From assembly GCF_008087345.1 (NCBI RefSeq), contig NZ_ML701735.1, positions 1 through 64,000 of the forward strand: DNA of 64,000 nucleotides, in the 5' to 3' direction. Position 1 is the first letter of the stretch. The number at the start of each line of letters is the position of its first letter. Shown here piece by piece: positions 17,154 through 26,607 of this stretch. Source of the stretch: Nocardioides caldifontis (GTDB lineage Bacteria > Actinomycetota > Actinomycetes > Propionibacteriales > Nocardioidaceae). The position numbers and the translations under genes are program-made. The notes under the pieces are model-generated. The model had not been told where the DNA came from. It worked only from the letters and a program-made list of their open reading frames with translations, and made no database searches.

Positions 17154-18266
17154 ATGTCGTCGCAGGAGCGCAGGGCCCTCCCCGGCGAAGTCCGCCGGCA
17201 GGCCGACGACGTCGCCGCCCTGATCTCGGACCTCGTCGACCGGGCGACGAGGGGGACGGGAGTCAACACGTCCGAGCACGTGGCCATGGTCCATGCCGCC
17301 GGGGTCAGAGCAGCGGAGGTCGGGCTCAGCGCAGGCGAGGCTGTGGAGCTCTACCTGTCGGTGGTGCTCGACGCCCGAGGTGACGCCGACGCGTGGAGCG
17401 GGGAGGCACTCCTGGCGGCCCTGCGCGACGCCATCCCAGTCCTCGTGCAGGCGCACCAGAGCGCCGGCCAGACGATGGTGCGCCAGCAGGCCGTGGCACG
17501 CGTCGAGTTCATCGACGACCTCCTGCGCGGCGACGCCGACATCGCCAGCCTGGTGCAACGGGCCGAGCCCTTCGGCCTCGATCTCAGCGCGTCGCACCAG
17601 GTGGTGCTCGCGACGCCCACGGCCGCGCGGCTGGTGGAGGACCGCGACCAGAACAGCTTCAACAGGACGGTCCTCGAGCGGTACGGCGACCGCGGCGTCC
17701 TCGTCACCACGAAGGCCAACCACCTGGTCGCCGTGCTCCCGGTGCGGGCCGGTCGCGACGTGGACGAGCCGGCACGGGAGCTCCAGGAGAACCTTCGACG
17801 CACCGAACCGCGGCGATCCTGGCGGTTCGCCGTGGGAAGGCCGTACGCCGGCCCCTACGGCGTCGCGCGCTCCTACCAACAGGCTCGCGAGGCGATCGTC
17901 CTGGCCGAACGGTTGCACCCCGAGGACGACATGGTGCCGACCAGGGACCTGCTCATCTACCGCGTGCTCGGCCGCGACCGCGCCGCGCTGGCCGACCTCG
18001 TGGAGACGGTGCTGACACCGCTCACCCGAGCACGAGGCGGTCCGGAACCGTTGATCGACACGCTCGAGACGTACTTCGCGACCCGCGAGGTCGCCACCGA
18101 GACCGCTCGCCGACTGCACGTCTCGGTCCGGACCGTCACCTACCGGCTCGCTCGCATCACCCAGCTGACGGAATACGACCCGTCAGTGCCGACCCAGCGG
18201 TTGACCCTGCAGGCAGCCATCGTCGGTGCCAGGTTGCTCCCTTGGCCGGCGTCGGAGCAGAAGTAG
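17154..18266 (+). CDS. PucR/CdaR-type transcriptional regulator
   Basis: 370 residues. The N-terminal 120 residues are helical and lack a named sensor; the middle (about 125-290) resembles the GGDEF-like CdaR region; the C-terminus (about 300-365) is a PucR-type helix-turn-helix with TARRLHVSVRTVTYRLARI. Regulators of this class respond to a small molecule or metabolic state. GAGGAGG precedes the ATG. The gene stands alone between convergent or unrelated neighbours, so its target is not apparent from context. Confidence 0.8.
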   Translation: MSSQERRALPGEVRRQADDVAALISDLVDRATRGTGVNTSEHVAMVHAAGVRAAEVGLSAGEAVELYLSVVLDARGDADAWSGEALLAALRDAIPVLVQAHQSAGQTMVRQQAVARVEFIDDLLRGDADIASLVQRAEPFGLDLSASHQVVLATPTAARLVEDRDQNSFNRTVLERYGDRGVLVTTKANHLVAVLPVRAGRDVDEPARELQENLRRTEPRRSWRFAVGRPYAGPYGVARSYQQAREAIVLAERLHPEDDMVPTRDLLIYRVLGRDRAALADLVETVLTPLTRARGGPEPLIDTLETYFATREVATETARRLHVSVRTVTYRLARITQLTEYDPSVPTQRLTLQAAIVGARLLPWPASEQK

Positions 18267-18380
18267 CAGTCGGCCCCTCCATGTCCCACAACCGCTCCGG
18301 GAGCGGCAGGCGCTGTCGCCCGAGCCGAGGCCGAGTCGCAGGTCCGCCCACGGGCGGATGCGCAGCGACAGAGGGGCGTC

Positions 18381-18386
18381 TAGGGT
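18381..18386 (+). promoter_or_regulatory. Putative leaderless -10 for the sensor kinase
   Basis: TAGGGT is followed by 6 nt and the GTG start at 18393. Confidence 0.5.
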
Positions 18387-18392
18387 CCCGGC

Positions 18393-19574
18393 GTGCCACC
18401 TGACCTGACGCCACCCGAGCCACCGCTGCCGCGGTGGCGGCTCGGACCACGCGGCCGCGTCTGGTTCGACGCGCTCCTGGTGGTGGCCCTGGCGACGCCG
18501 ATCGCGTCGTTCCCGCTCGTCGGGCTCACCGCCGTCACGGTGGTGCTGGCGCTCGCGCAGGTGCTGCCGCTGCTGTGGCGGCGCGAGCGGCCGGTCGGCT
18601 CCTTCGCGGTGATCGCCGCTGCGAGCGCCCTGCAGGCGGTCGCGATCGACGTGCCGCTGTGGAGCCAGGTCGCGTTCCCCGTGGCGACCTACTCCGTCGT
18701 CCGCTACGCGAAGCCGGTCTGGGGCTGGGTCGCGCTGGGCGTGGGGCTGGCCGGTGCCGTCGTCGCCGGCCTGGACTGGACGGCGTCGTACGCCGGCTCC
18801 CGCACCGCGGCGCTCCCCACCATGCTCACCGTCGCCACGATCGTGGTCGCGTCGTGGGCGCTCGCGATGGCCGGGCGCACCCGGCAGGCCTACGTCGACG
18901 CGCTGGTCGAGCGTGGCCACCGGCTCGCCCACGAGGCCGCCCAGCAGGCCGAGCTCGCCGCCGCCGACGAACGGGCTCGGATCGCCCGGGAGATGCACGA
19001 CGTGGTCGCGCACGGGCTGTCGGTGATCGTGGTGCAGGCCGACGGCGCGAGGTACGCCGCGGCCCAGGACCCGTCCGCCGCCACCACGGCCCTCGCCACG
19101 ATCTCGGCGACCGGCCGCGAGGCACTCGACGAGATGCGCCGCATGCTCGGGGTCCTCCGGGCCGGCCCGCAGGCGGCCACCGGCACCCGGCCGCAGCCCC
19201 GGTTGGGCGACCTGGCCGGGCTGGTCGAGGAGGCGCGCGCGGCCGGCCTGCCGGTGCTCGCCGAGCTGCCGGAACCGGCCGCCGACGTCCCGGACGGTGC
19301 GGCCCTGACCGCCTACCGGGTCGTCCAGGAGGCGCTCACCAACGTGCGCAAGCACGCCGGCCGCGGCGCCTCGGTCGCGCTGCGCGTGCACGTGGCCCCT
19401 GAGGCGCTCGACGTGCTGGTCGAGGACGACGGCGCCGGGCCCGCCGCGGCCGACGACGGGCGCGGCCTCGGGCTGCTCGGGATGCGGGAGCGGGTCGCCA
19501 GCCACGGCGGCACCCTCGACGCCGGGCCCCGGCCGGGCCGCGGGTTCAGGGTCGCTGCGAGGATCCCGCTGTGA
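18393..19574 (+). CDS. NarL-type sensor histidine kinase
   Basis: 393 residues. Four or five membrane helices occupy about 25-165, then a HisKA_3 dimerisation domain with the phospho-acceptor His in ARIAREMHDVVAHGLS (about 198) and a HATPase_c domain with GLGLLGMRERV near the end. It has almost no extracellular domain, so it probably senses the membrane itself. The GTGA overlap with the response regulator and the adjacent ABC exporter suggest a three-part stress or antibiotic-peptide response. Confidence 0.9.
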   Translation: MPPDLTPPEPPLPRWRLGPRGRVWFDALLVVALATPIASFPLVGLTAVTVVLALAQVLPLLWRRERPVGSFAVIAAASALQAVAIDVPLWSQVAFPVATYSVVRYAKPVWGWVALGVGLAGAVVAGLDWTASYAGSRTAALPTMLTVATIVVASWALAMAGRTRQAYVDALVERGHRLAHEAAQQAELAAADERARIAREMHDVVAHGLSVIVVQADGARYAAAQDPSAATTALATISATGREALDEMRRMLGVLRAGPQAATGTRPQPRLGDLAGLVEEARAAGLPVLAELPEPAADVPDGAALTAYRVVQEALTNVRKHAGRGASVALRVHVAPEALDVLVEDDGAGPAAADDGRGLGLLGMRERVASHGGTLDAGPRPGRGFRVAARIPL

Positions 19575-20260
19575 CCGCACCTGCCACCGACGAGCCGATC
19601 CGGGTCTTCCTCGTCGACGACCAGCAGATGGTGCGCGCCGGATTCCGGATGCTCGTGGAGAGCCAGCCCGACCTCACGGTCGTCGGCGAGGCGGGCGACG
19701 GGCAGGAGGCGGTCGACCGGCTCGCCGCGACCCGCGCCGACGTGGTCCTCATGGACGTGCGGATGCCGCGGCTCGACGGCGTCGAGGCGACCCGCGTGCT
19801 CGCGGGCCGCCCCGGGTCGCCACGGGTCATCGTGCTCACGACCTTCGACCTCGACGAGTACGCCTTCGCCGCGCTGAAGGCCGGCGCCTCGGCGTTCCTG
19901 CTCAAGGACGCCGCGCCGCCCGAGCTCCTCGGGGCCGTCCGTCGCGTGCACGACGGCGACGCCGTCGTCGCGCCGAGCACCACGCGGCGGCTCCTCGACC
20001 ACGTGGTGGAGGCGCTCCCCGGCCCGTCCGCGCCGGGTGCGCGCCACGACGGGCGGCTCGACGGGCTGACCGAGCGCGAGCGCGAGGTGTTGGTGCTGGT
20101 GGGCCGCGGCCTGTCCAACAAGGAGATCGCCGAGCACCTCGTCGTCGGCGAGGCGACCGTCAAGACCCACGTCGGCCGGCTGCTCGCGAAGACCGGCTCC
20201 CGGGACCGGGTCCACCTGGTGGTGCTCGCCTACGAGACGGGGCTGGTCCGGCCCGGCTGA
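19571..20260 (+). CDS. LuxR/NarL-type response regulator
   Basis: 229 residues: a receiver domain (about 9-125) with acidic residues in FLVDDQQ, the phospho-acceptor Asp in VVLMDVRMPRLDG (about 60) and the Lys in FLLKDAAP; then a LuxR helix-turn-helix (about 158-222) with LTEREREVLVLVGRG and NKEIAEHL. Partner of the upstream kinase. The likely target is the ABC operon that starts 108 bp downstream. Confidence 0.92.
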   Translation: MTAPATDEPIRVFLVDDQQMVRAGFRMLVESQPDLTVVGEAGDGQEAVDRLAATRADVVLMDVRMPRLDGVEATRVLAGRPGSPRVIVLTTFDLDEYAFAALKAGASAFLLKDAAPPELLGAVRRVHDGDAVVAPSTTRRLLDHVVEALPGPSAPGARHDGRLDGLTEREREVLVLVGRGLSNKEIAEHLVVGEATVKTHVGRLLAKTGSRDRVHLVVLAYETGLVRPG

Positions 20261-20267
20261 GGTCCAC

Positions 20268-20293
20268 CCGTGGTCGGACACCGCCGACCACGG
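20268..20293 (+). terminator. Hairpin between the two-component pair and the ABC operon
   Basis: CCGTGGTCGG and CCGACCACGG form a perfect 10-bp stem around a 6-nt loop. It lacks a clear T tail, but its place after the response regulator suits termination; a response-regulator binding palindrome is the other possibility. Confidence 0.55.
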
Positions 20294-20354
20294 TCCCCCT
20301 GCCGTCGTACGCAGGTTCCGTCTCCGGCCTGACGATCCGGGAGCCCGGGATTCC

Positions 20355-20360
20355 TAGCGT
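20355..20360 (+). promoter_or_regulatory. Putative leaderless -10 for the ABC exporter operon
   Basis: TAGCGT is followed by 7 nt and ATG at 20368. This favours ATG 20368 over the in-frame GTG at 20362. Confidence 0.5.
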
Positions 20361-20367
20361 CGTGGCC

Positions 20368-21153
20368 ATGCTCGAGACACTCCACGACCCGTCCTCCTCC
20401 CCCACCGGGGGGCCACGCCTCGCCGCCACCGCGCGCGGCCTCACCCGCACCTACGGCCGCGGCGACAACGCCGTCCACGCGCTCCGCGGCGTCGACCTCG
20501 ACCTGCCGGCCGGCCGCTTCACCGCGGTCATGGGTGCCTCCGGCTCCGGCAAGTCCACGCTGATGCACTGCCTCGCCGGGCTCGACCAGCCGACCTACGG
20601 GACCGTCACCGTTGCCGGGACCGAGCTGCAGTCGCTCGACGACACCCGGCTGACGGTGTTCCGCCGCGAGCACCTCGGGTTCGTCTTCCAGTCCTTCAAC
20701 CTGCTGCCGATGCTCACCGCGCGGCAGAACGTCCTGCTCCCGCTGGAGCTGGCCGGGCGCCGGCTCGACGGCGAGACGCGTGAGCGGTTCGACCGGGTGG
20801 TGGCGGTGCTCGGGCTCGCCGACCGGCTCGACCACCGCCCCGGCGAGCTCTCCGGCGGCCAGCAGCAGCGCGTCGCGATCGCCCGCGCCCTGGTCACCCG
20901 CCCGGCGCTGGTCTTCGCCGACGAGCCGACCGGCAACCTCGACAGCCGGTCGTCGGCCGAGGTCCTCGGTTTCCTCCGCCGCTCGGTCCGCGAGCTCGGG
21001 CAGACCGTGGTGATGGTGACCCACGAGCTCGAGGCGGCGTCGTACGCCGACGACGTCGTCGTGATCTCCGACGGCCGGGTCCGCGCCCACCTCGTGGGTC
21101 CGACCCCCGACGCCGTCCTCGCGGCGCTGCGCGGCCAGGAGATCGGGGCGTGA
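20368..21153 (+). CDS. ABC transporter ATP-binding protein (LolD/MacB type)
   Basis: 261 residues with Walker A GASGSGKST (about 54-62), Q-loop FVFQSFNLLPMLT, signature LSGGQQQR (about 162-169), Walker B LVFADEPTGNLD and the switch His in VTHELEAA. The FQSFNLLP and DEPTGNLDS forms are typical of the MacB/BceA/LolD group that works with FtsX-type permeases. The stop overlaps the permease start as GTGA. Together with the two-component genes it resembles a cell-envelope stress exporter. Confidence 0.9.
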   Translation: MLETLHDPSSSPTGGPRLAATARGLTRTYGRGDNAVHALRGVDLDLPAGRFTAVMGASGSGKSTLMHCLAGLDQPTYGTVTVAGTELQSLDDTRLTVFRREHLGFVFQSFNLLPMLTARQNVLLPLELAGRRLDGETRERFDRVVAVLGLADRLDHRPGELSGGQQQRVAIARALVTRPALVFADEPTGNLDSRSSAEVLGFLRRSVRELGQTVVMVTHELEAASYADDVVVISDGRVRAHLVGPTPDAVLAALRGQEIGA

Positions 21154-23591
21154 GGACCGTGCTGCTGGCGTCGCTGCGAACGCACACGCGGCGCTACGTC
21201 GCGGCCGCGCTCGCGGTCGCCATCGGGGTCGCCTTCGTGGTGACCACCGGGATCCTGAGCTCGGCCACCAAGGACGGCATGGTGAGCAGCGTCGGCGTCC
21301 CCTACGAGAACGCCGACCTGGTCGTCTCGGGGCTCGACGGCGACCAGGCCGCTGCCGTCGTGGAGCGGGCCCGGGAACGCGGCGACCACGCGTCGGTGCT
21401 CGGCTGGTCGCTGCTGCCGCTCGCCGAGGACGGCCGCCGGGTCTCCGACCGCGTCGAGGTCGGCGCGCTCGCCGACGGCGAGGCGCTGCGGTGGCAGGAG
21501 CTGCGTGACGGCACGTTCCCCGGGCAGGCCGGGGAGGCGGTGGCCGACGTCAACGCCGCGAAGAGCCTCGGGCTCGAGGTCGGCGACCGGCTGCAGGTCG
21601 GCACCGGTGCCCGCGCCGCGGACGTCACCCTCGTCGGGCTCGTCGACACACCGTCGGCCAGCGTCGCCGCCGACCTCTACCTCCCCTGGGACGCCGTCGC
21701 GCCGATCGCGCGGACGTTGTACGTCGACAGCATCGCGTACGACGTCGCCGGTCCCGCCGACCCGCAGGTCCGCCCCCTCGAGCGGTTCTCCGGCGCGACC
21801 GTCCAGGCGGCCGACCAGTTCGTGGTCGACCGGCAGGCCGAGATCACCAAGGACGTCGACATCGTCGCGATCGTGCTGCTGGTGTTCGCGACCATCGCGT
21901 TGTTCGTCGCCGTACTCGTCATCGCGAACACCTTCTCGATCCTGTTCGCCCAACGGGCACGGGACTTCGCGCTCCTCCGGTGCGTGGGCGCCACCCGCCG
22001 GCAGGTGCTCCGGTCGGTGCGGATCGAGGGGCTGGTGCTCGGCCTGGTCGCCGCCGCCACGGGCGTCCTGGCCGGCACCGGCACCGGCCACCTGCTGGTC
22101 GCCGTCGCCCGCGACCGGTTCGACGAGGGCACGATCGGCGAGCCGAGCCCCTCCGCCGGCTGGTACCTCGGCGGCCTCCTCCTCGGCGTCGTCGCCACCG
22201 TGGCCGCTTCCTGGTTCCCGACCCGGAGGGTGGTCGCCGTCGGCCCCCTCGAGGCGCTGCAGCCGGCCGGCGCGGTCGACCCGCGGACCCCTGCCGGCGT
22301 GGTCCGGCTCGCCGCCGGGGTGCTGGTCCTCGTGGCCGGCGTCGCGGCCCTCGTCCTCGCGATGGCCGACCACGAGGTGCCACCGATGCTGGCCGGGGGT
22401 GCGGCCACGTTCACCGGGGTGCTGCTGCTCGGGCCGGTGCTCGTCCCGCCGCTCGTGCGCCTCGCCGGTCTCGTGTCGGGACGGCTGCTCGGCTCACCCG
22501 GACGGCTGGCCGCGGCGAACGCCGTACGCAACCCGAGGCGGACGGCGGCGACCACCGCGTCGCTCCTGGTCGGCGTCACCCTCACCACCGCCGTCCTCAC
22601 CGGGATGGCGACCTCGCGCACCGCGGTCGACGACGAGATGGACCAGTCGCACCCGGTGGACCTGACGCTGACCTCGACCGGGGCCGAGCTGCCCGCGACC
22701 CTGCTCGACGACGTGCTCGCGACCGATGGCGTCCGGGCCGCGGCCGCACTCCCGGGCACCACGGCACGGGTCTCCGGGATCGGCGAGGTGCAGCTCCTCG
22801 CTGCCGACCGGGCCGCGGTCGACGACGTCGTGCACGGCGAGCCGGCGATCGTCGTGCCCGGGCCCGACCAGGTGCTCGTGCCGTGGGACTCGCTCGGCGC
22901 AGGGCAGGCCGGCGGCGACCAGGTCCGGGTCACGGTCGACGGCACCGCCCGCACGCTCACCCTGCGAGGCGGCGACGGGTGGGGCAGCGCCGCCGTGGTC
23001 GCGCCGGAGACGCTGACCGCGCTGACCGGAGGCGCCGCCACCGGCACCCGGTCGGTGTGGGTGCAGGCCGAGGACGGCGCGGACCCCGAGGACCTCGGCG
23101 GCGACCTGGACGCCCTGGGTGCCCCGGCCGGGGCCGAGCTGGCCAACGGGCTCGGCGAGCGGGCCTGGGTCTACCTCCAGCTCGACGTCCTCACCGCGTC
23201 GGTCGTCGCCCTGCTCGGCATCGCGGTGGTCATCGCGCTGATCGGCATCGGCAACACCCTCGGGCTGTCGGTGCTGGAGCGCGGCCGGGAGCACGCGCTG
23301 CTGCGGGCCCTGGGGCTCACCCGGCGCCAGCTGCGCTCGCTGCTCGGCGCGGAGGCGGTCCTGCTGTCGGTGACCGCCACCCTGCTCGGCACGGCCCTGG
23401 GCATCGCCTACGCGTGGGTCGGCGTCCGCACGATGGTCGAGCCGGCCGTCGAGGCGGCCACCCTGCAGCTCCCCGTGCCCCAGCTGGTGGTCGTCGTGCT
23501 GGTCGCCGCGGTGGCGGGGCTCCTCGCCTGCGTCCTCCCGGCACGGCGGGCGGCGCGGACCGCCCCGGCCGCGGGGCTCGCCCTGGAGTGA
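21150..23591 (+). CDS. FtsX-type ABC transporter permease
   Basis: 813 residues with two FtsX repeats. Membrane helix 1 is at about 15-40, a large extracellular region at about 45-225, three helices at about 230-370, a middle pair around 385-435, then a second extracellular stretch (about 480-670) and three C-terminal helices with LLRALGLTRRQLRSLLGAE. The first repeat has the matching ALLRCVGATRRQVLRSV. This duplicated layout moves substrates from the outer membrane leaflet or pulls on the membrane. The substrate is unknown. Confidence 0.88.
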   Translation: MRTVLLASLRTHTRRYVAAALAVAIGVAFVVTTGILSSATKDGMVSSVGVPYENADLVVSGLDGDQAAAVVERARERGDHASVLGWSLLPLAEDGRRVSDRVEVGALADGEALRWQELRDGTFPGQAGEAVADVNAAKSLGLEVGDRLQVGTGARAADVTLVGLVDTPSASVAADLYLPWDAVAPIARTLYVDSIAYDVAGPADPQVRPLERFSGATVQAADQFVVDRQAEITKDVDIVAIVLLVFATIALFVAVLVIANTFSILFAQRARDFALLRCVGATRRQVLRSVRIEGLVLGLVAAATGVLAGTGTGHLLVAVARDRFDEGTIGEPSPSAGWYLGGLLLGVVATVAASWFPTRRVVAVGPLEALQPAGAVDPRTPAGVVRLAAGVLVLVAGVAALVLAMADHEVPPMLAGGAATFTGVLLLGPVLVPPLVRLAGLVSGRLLGSPGRLAAANAVRNPRRTAATTASLLVGVTLTTAVLTGMATSRTAVDDEMDQSHPVDLTLTSTGAELPATLLDDVLATDGVRAAAALPGTTARVSGIGEVQLLAADRAAVDDVVHGEPAIVVPGPDQVLVPWDSLGAGQAGGDQVRVTVDGTARTLTLRGGDGWGSAAVVAPETLTALTGGAATGTRSVWVQAEDGADPEDLGGDLDALGAPAGAELANGLGERAWVYLQLDVLTASVVALLGIAVVIALIGIGNTLGLSVLERGREHALLRALGLTRRQLRSLLGAEAVLLSVTATLLGTALGIAYAWVGVRTMVEPAVEAATLQLPVPQLVVVVLVAAVAGLLACVLPARRAARTAPAAGLALE

Positions 23592-23644
23592 CGGGGGTGG
23601 GGAGAGTGGGTGGTGTTCCGGTGCTCGCGGGGTACTTCTGCTCC

Positions 23645-23812
23645 ATGAGCACCGGACCACTCGACCCCGTGGAGAACGAGCCCGCCGACCAGGACGTCGA
23701 CGAGCGCTACCCCGACGACCAGCCCAACGAGGAGGACGCCATCGGGACGAACACACCGGACGCGGATCCGGAACGTCCCGAGACGCTGCCGCCGGGTCGC
23801 CCCCAAGGCTGA
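23645..23812 (+). CDS. Small acidic hypothetical protein
   Basis: 55 residues, rich in Asp, Glu and Pro, with no hydrophobic segment; probably disordered. It starts 54 bp after the permease on the same strand. Similar acidic mini-proteins occur in actinobacteria, but I recognise no family and no ribosome site is convincing. Confidence 0.45.
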   Translation: MSTGPLDPVENEPADQDVDERYPDDQPNEEDAIGTNTPDADPERPETLPPGRPQG

Positions 23813-23836
23813 CCCGGAGGCAGGAGGCTCTCCCGC

Positions 23837-24184
23837 CTAGCGGCAGGCCCCCACCGCCAGGTCACCACTCGGCACCCGCCGGCCGGTGCCCACGGGCACT
23901 CGGTGCAGCCCGCCGTCCGGAGACCTGGTGACGAGCGCGACCGGCCGCTCACCGTCCGGCCAGAGCACCAGCGCGACACAGCCCGGGTACCGCTCGGACC
24001 ACGACTCCTGCCAGAGCGCGGTCCCCGGCTCCTCCACCGCGCCGTCCGGCTCGGGGTCGGCCGCTCCGCCGGCCGTCGTCGGCAGCCCGGTGGCGCCCGC
24101 CGCGGACAGCACGGCGGCGACGGCCACGGTCGTGACACAGCCCTGCAGCAGCTGGCCTGCGCGGGCCTCGTTGGTGACGCGCAT
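23837..24184 (-). CDS. Small secreted hypothetical protein
   Basis: 115 residues. A hydrophobic Ala/Val-rich stretch (about 10-36) acts as a signal peptide or membrane anchor. The exported part has two Cys residues (PGCVALVLW and the penultimate residue) that could pair, and a Trp-rich LWQESWSERYPG. A GGGGGA ribosome site lies 3 nt before ATG 24184. No known family. Confidence 0.55.
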   Translation of the reverse strand: MRVTNEARAGQLLQGCVTTVAVAAVLSAAGATGLPTTAGGAADPEPDGAVEEPGTALWQESWSERYPGCVALVLWPDGERPVALVTRSPDGGLHRVPVGTGRRVPSGDLAVGACR

Positions 24185-24281
24185 CGTTCCCCCTGTGGCT
24201 GACACCGGCTCAACGAAGCCGAAAAGCCGGGGTTATGCCGGTCGACGACGGCGCCTCCGGGGCGGGACGGCGCCGCTCTAG

Positions 24282-24287
24282 TACGTT
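24282..24287 (+). promoter_or_regulatory. Putative leaderless -10 for the flavin oxidoreductase
   Basis: TACGTT is followed by 7 nt and the ATG at 24295. Confidence 0.45.
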
Positions 24288-24294
24288 GACCGCG

Positions 24295-25893
24295 ATGACC
24301 GAGCCCACCCTCCAGAGCAGGTACGACGTCGTGGTGATCGGCGGCGGCCACAACGGGCTCACGGCTGCGGCGTACCTCTCCCAGGCAGGGCTCTCCGTCC
24401 TCGTCCTCGAGCGGCTCGGGGCGACCGGCGGCGCGGCGATCTCCCAGGAGCTGTTCGAGGGGCTGCCCGCGCGGTTCTCCCCCTACGCGCACCTGCTCGG
24501 GCTCTTCCCCGAACGCATCAGCAAGGAGCTCGCGCTCGACGTGCAGCTGCGGACCCGGCGGACGGCGTCGTACGCACCGGCGATCCGCGGCGGACGCCAC
24601 TCCGGGCTCCTCGTCGAGCGCAACCCGACCCAGATCACCGAGGACTCGTTCCGGGCGATGACCGGCTCCGGTCGGGAGTACGACGCCTACCGCGCGTTCC
24701 AGGGCCACCTCGCCGACCTCGCCGACGTGGTCGCGCCGTCCCTCCTCGAGCCGCTCGTCGACCGGGCCGAGATGGAGCGACGCACCAACCCGACGACCTG
24801 GCGCAACGTCGTCGAGGAGCCGATCGGCCGGCTGGTCGAGCAGCAGCTCGAGGACGACATCGTGCGCGGGCTGGCCGCCTCGAACGCCGTCTACGGCACC
24901 TTCACCGACCTGCACTCCCCCGACCTCGACCAGAACCGCACCTTCCTGACGATGGTGCTGGGCGACGCCGGCAACGGGTGGCAGGTGCCGATCGGCGGCA
25001 TGGGCGCGGTGACCGCCGCGCTGGAGCGCACGGTGCACGCGCACGGCGGCGAGGTGGTGACGCGCGCGTTCGTGACCCGGATGCAGAGCACCGGGACGGC
25101 GGCCCGGGTCGCCTTCCGCACCGGCGGCACCGAGCAGGCCGTCGAGTGCGACTGGGTCCTGTCCAACGTCGCCCCCTGGGTGCTGCGGCTCATGCTGGGC
25201 GAGAACCCGGGGCCACGGCCCGAGGGCTCCGTGCTCAAGATCGACATGCTGCTCGACCGGCTGCCGCGGTTGCGGGCCGGGGTGTCACCGCCGATGGCGT
25301 TCGCCGGCACCGTGCACTTCGGCACCCACTACGAGCAGCTGCAGCAGGCGTTCCTCGAGGCGCAGGAGGGGTTCATCCCGGAGGTGCCGCCGGGGGTGCT
25401 GTTCTGCCACAGCCTCACCGATCCCTCGGTGCTCGGGACCCTGGCGATGGAGGGCAAGCACGCCTTCTCGTTCCTGGGGTTCCACGCGCCCGCGCGGCTG
25501 TTCTCCGGCCACGTCGACGTGCAGCGCGACGAGATCGTGCTGCGCATCCTCGACTCGATCAACACCCACCTCGAGGAGCCGATCGAGAGCCTGGTGTCCC
25601 TCGACGCGAACGGGAACCCGTGCCTCCTCGCCCGGGCACCGCAGGACGTCGAGTCGACGTTGGCGATGCCCGGCGGCCACATGTTCCACGGACCGCTGTC
25701 CTGGCCGTGGCACGAGGGCGACGAGCCGCCCGCGACCCCGGCCGAGAGGTGGGGCGTGGCGACCGACATCCCCAACGTGCTGCTCTGCGGCGCAGGCGCG
25801 GTGCGCGGCGGCGGGGTGTCCGGGGTCGGCGGCCACAATGCGGCGATGGCGGTGCTGGAGGCGACGGGCCGCAGCGTGCCGGCCGCCACCTGA
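24295..25893 (+). CDS. FAD-dependent oxidoreductase, phytoene-desaturase/PYROXD2 type
   Basis: 532 residues. An N-terminal dinucleotide fold VVVIGGGHNGLTAA (about 12-25) with the acidic ribose contact in VLVLERLGATGG, and a C-terminal GVSGVGGHNAA FAD-binding segment, mark the amine-oxidase/phytoene-desaturase superfamily. PYAHLLGLFPE and the GGMGAVTAALE segment fit the PYROXD2-like branch. The substrate is not known; no carotenoid genes are nearby. The next gene converges on it with 3 bp between. Confidence 0.82.
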   Translation: MTEPTLQSRYDVVVIGGGHNGLTAAAYLSQAGLSVLVLERLGATGGAAISQELFEGLPARFSPYAHLLGLFPERISKELALDVQLRTRRTASYAPAIRGGRHSGLLVERNPTQITEDSFRAMTGSGREYDAYRAFQGHLADLADVVAPSLLEPLVDRAEMERRTNPTTWRNVVEEPIGRLVEQQLEDDIVRGLAASNAVYGTFTDLHSPDLDQNRTFLTMVLGDAGNGWQVPIGGMGAVTAALERTVHAHGGEVVTRAFVTRMQSTGTAARVAFRTGGTEQAVECDWVLSNVAPWVLRLMLGENPGPRPEGSVLKIDMLLDRLPRLRAGVSPPMAFAGTVHFGTHYEQLQQAFLEAQEGFIPEVPPGVLFCHSLTDPSVLGTLAMEGKHAFSFLGFHAPARLFSGHVDVQRDEIVLRILDSINTHLEEPIESLVSLDANGNPCLLARAPQDVESTLAMPGGHMFHGPLSWPWHEGDEPPATPAERWGVATDIPNVLLCGAGAVRGGGVSGVGGHNAAMAVLEATGRSVPAAT

Positions 25894-25896
25894 CCG

Positions 25897-26607
25897 CTAC
25901 ACGTCCCGGGGGTCGACCTGGACGATCGGGGCGCTGGTCGGCTGCTCGGAGCCGCCGGCCGGCTCGACCGTGAGCGCCACCTCGGTGTCCTCCTCGGGCA
26001 TCCCCATCGCGGCGCCCGCCTCGACGTCGTCGAGCACGGCCGCGCTGACCATCTCGGTGCCGTGCACCGCCCAGATCTGGTAGACCCGCCCCTCGCCCGG
26101 GTCCGGCAGCCCGCTGGTGTCGACCGCCATCTCGTTGCGGCTCGGCGAGACGCCGACGGTGAGCCGGCCGCCGTTCGCGGTCTCCACCGTGGCGGTCCGC
26201 GCGTCCTCGGCCTCGAAGACCTGCTCCACCGCCGTCGGGACCGGCTCGTCGTCGCGGAGCGCGTCCACCGTGACCGCGGCGCCGCCGGCCACCACGACGG
26301 CGGCCGCCGCGGCGGCGACCCAGGTGCGCCAACGGCGGGGCTGCGCGCCCCGCTCTCGAGGGCGCAGGTCGAGCCGCGGCGGCTGCTGGGGCGTCCGGTC
26401 GGCGGCGGCGAGCACCCGCGCCTTGAGCTCCGGCGGCGGCGGCTCGGCCTCCGCCGCGCCCATGAGGGCGGCGGCCCGTCGCAGCTCGCGGACCTCGTCA
26501 CGGCAGGCGGCACACCCCTCGAGGTGGCTGCGGAACTCCGCGGCCTCCTCGGGGCTCAGCGCGTCGAGGGCGTAGGCGCCCGACAGGGTGTGGACGTCGG
26601 CGGTCAT
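25897..26607 (-). CDS. rskA: Anti-sigma-K factor RskA
   Basis: 236 residues. The N-terminal zinc-binding anti-sigma domain has the HxxxCxxC motif HLEGCAAC (about 28-35). One membrane helix lies at about 95-117, and the extracytoplasmic RskA domain (about 120-236) contains YQIWAV and VSPSRNEM. It should hold SigK at the membrane until regulated proteolysis releases it. The ATG overlaps the sigma stop as ATGA, the standard sigK-rskA arrangement. Confidence 0.88.
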   Translation of the reverse strand: MTADVHTLSGAYALDALSPEEAAEFRSHLEGCAACRDEVRELRRAAALMGAAEAEPPPPELKARVLAAADRTPQQPPRLDLRPRERGAQPRRWRTWVAAAAAAVVVAGGAAVTVDALRDDEPVPTAVEQVFEAEDARTATVETANGGRLTVGVSPSRNEMAVDTSGLPDPGEGRVYQIWAVHGTEMVSAAVLDDVEAGAAMGMPEEDTEVALTVEPAGGSEQPTSAPIVQVDPRDV

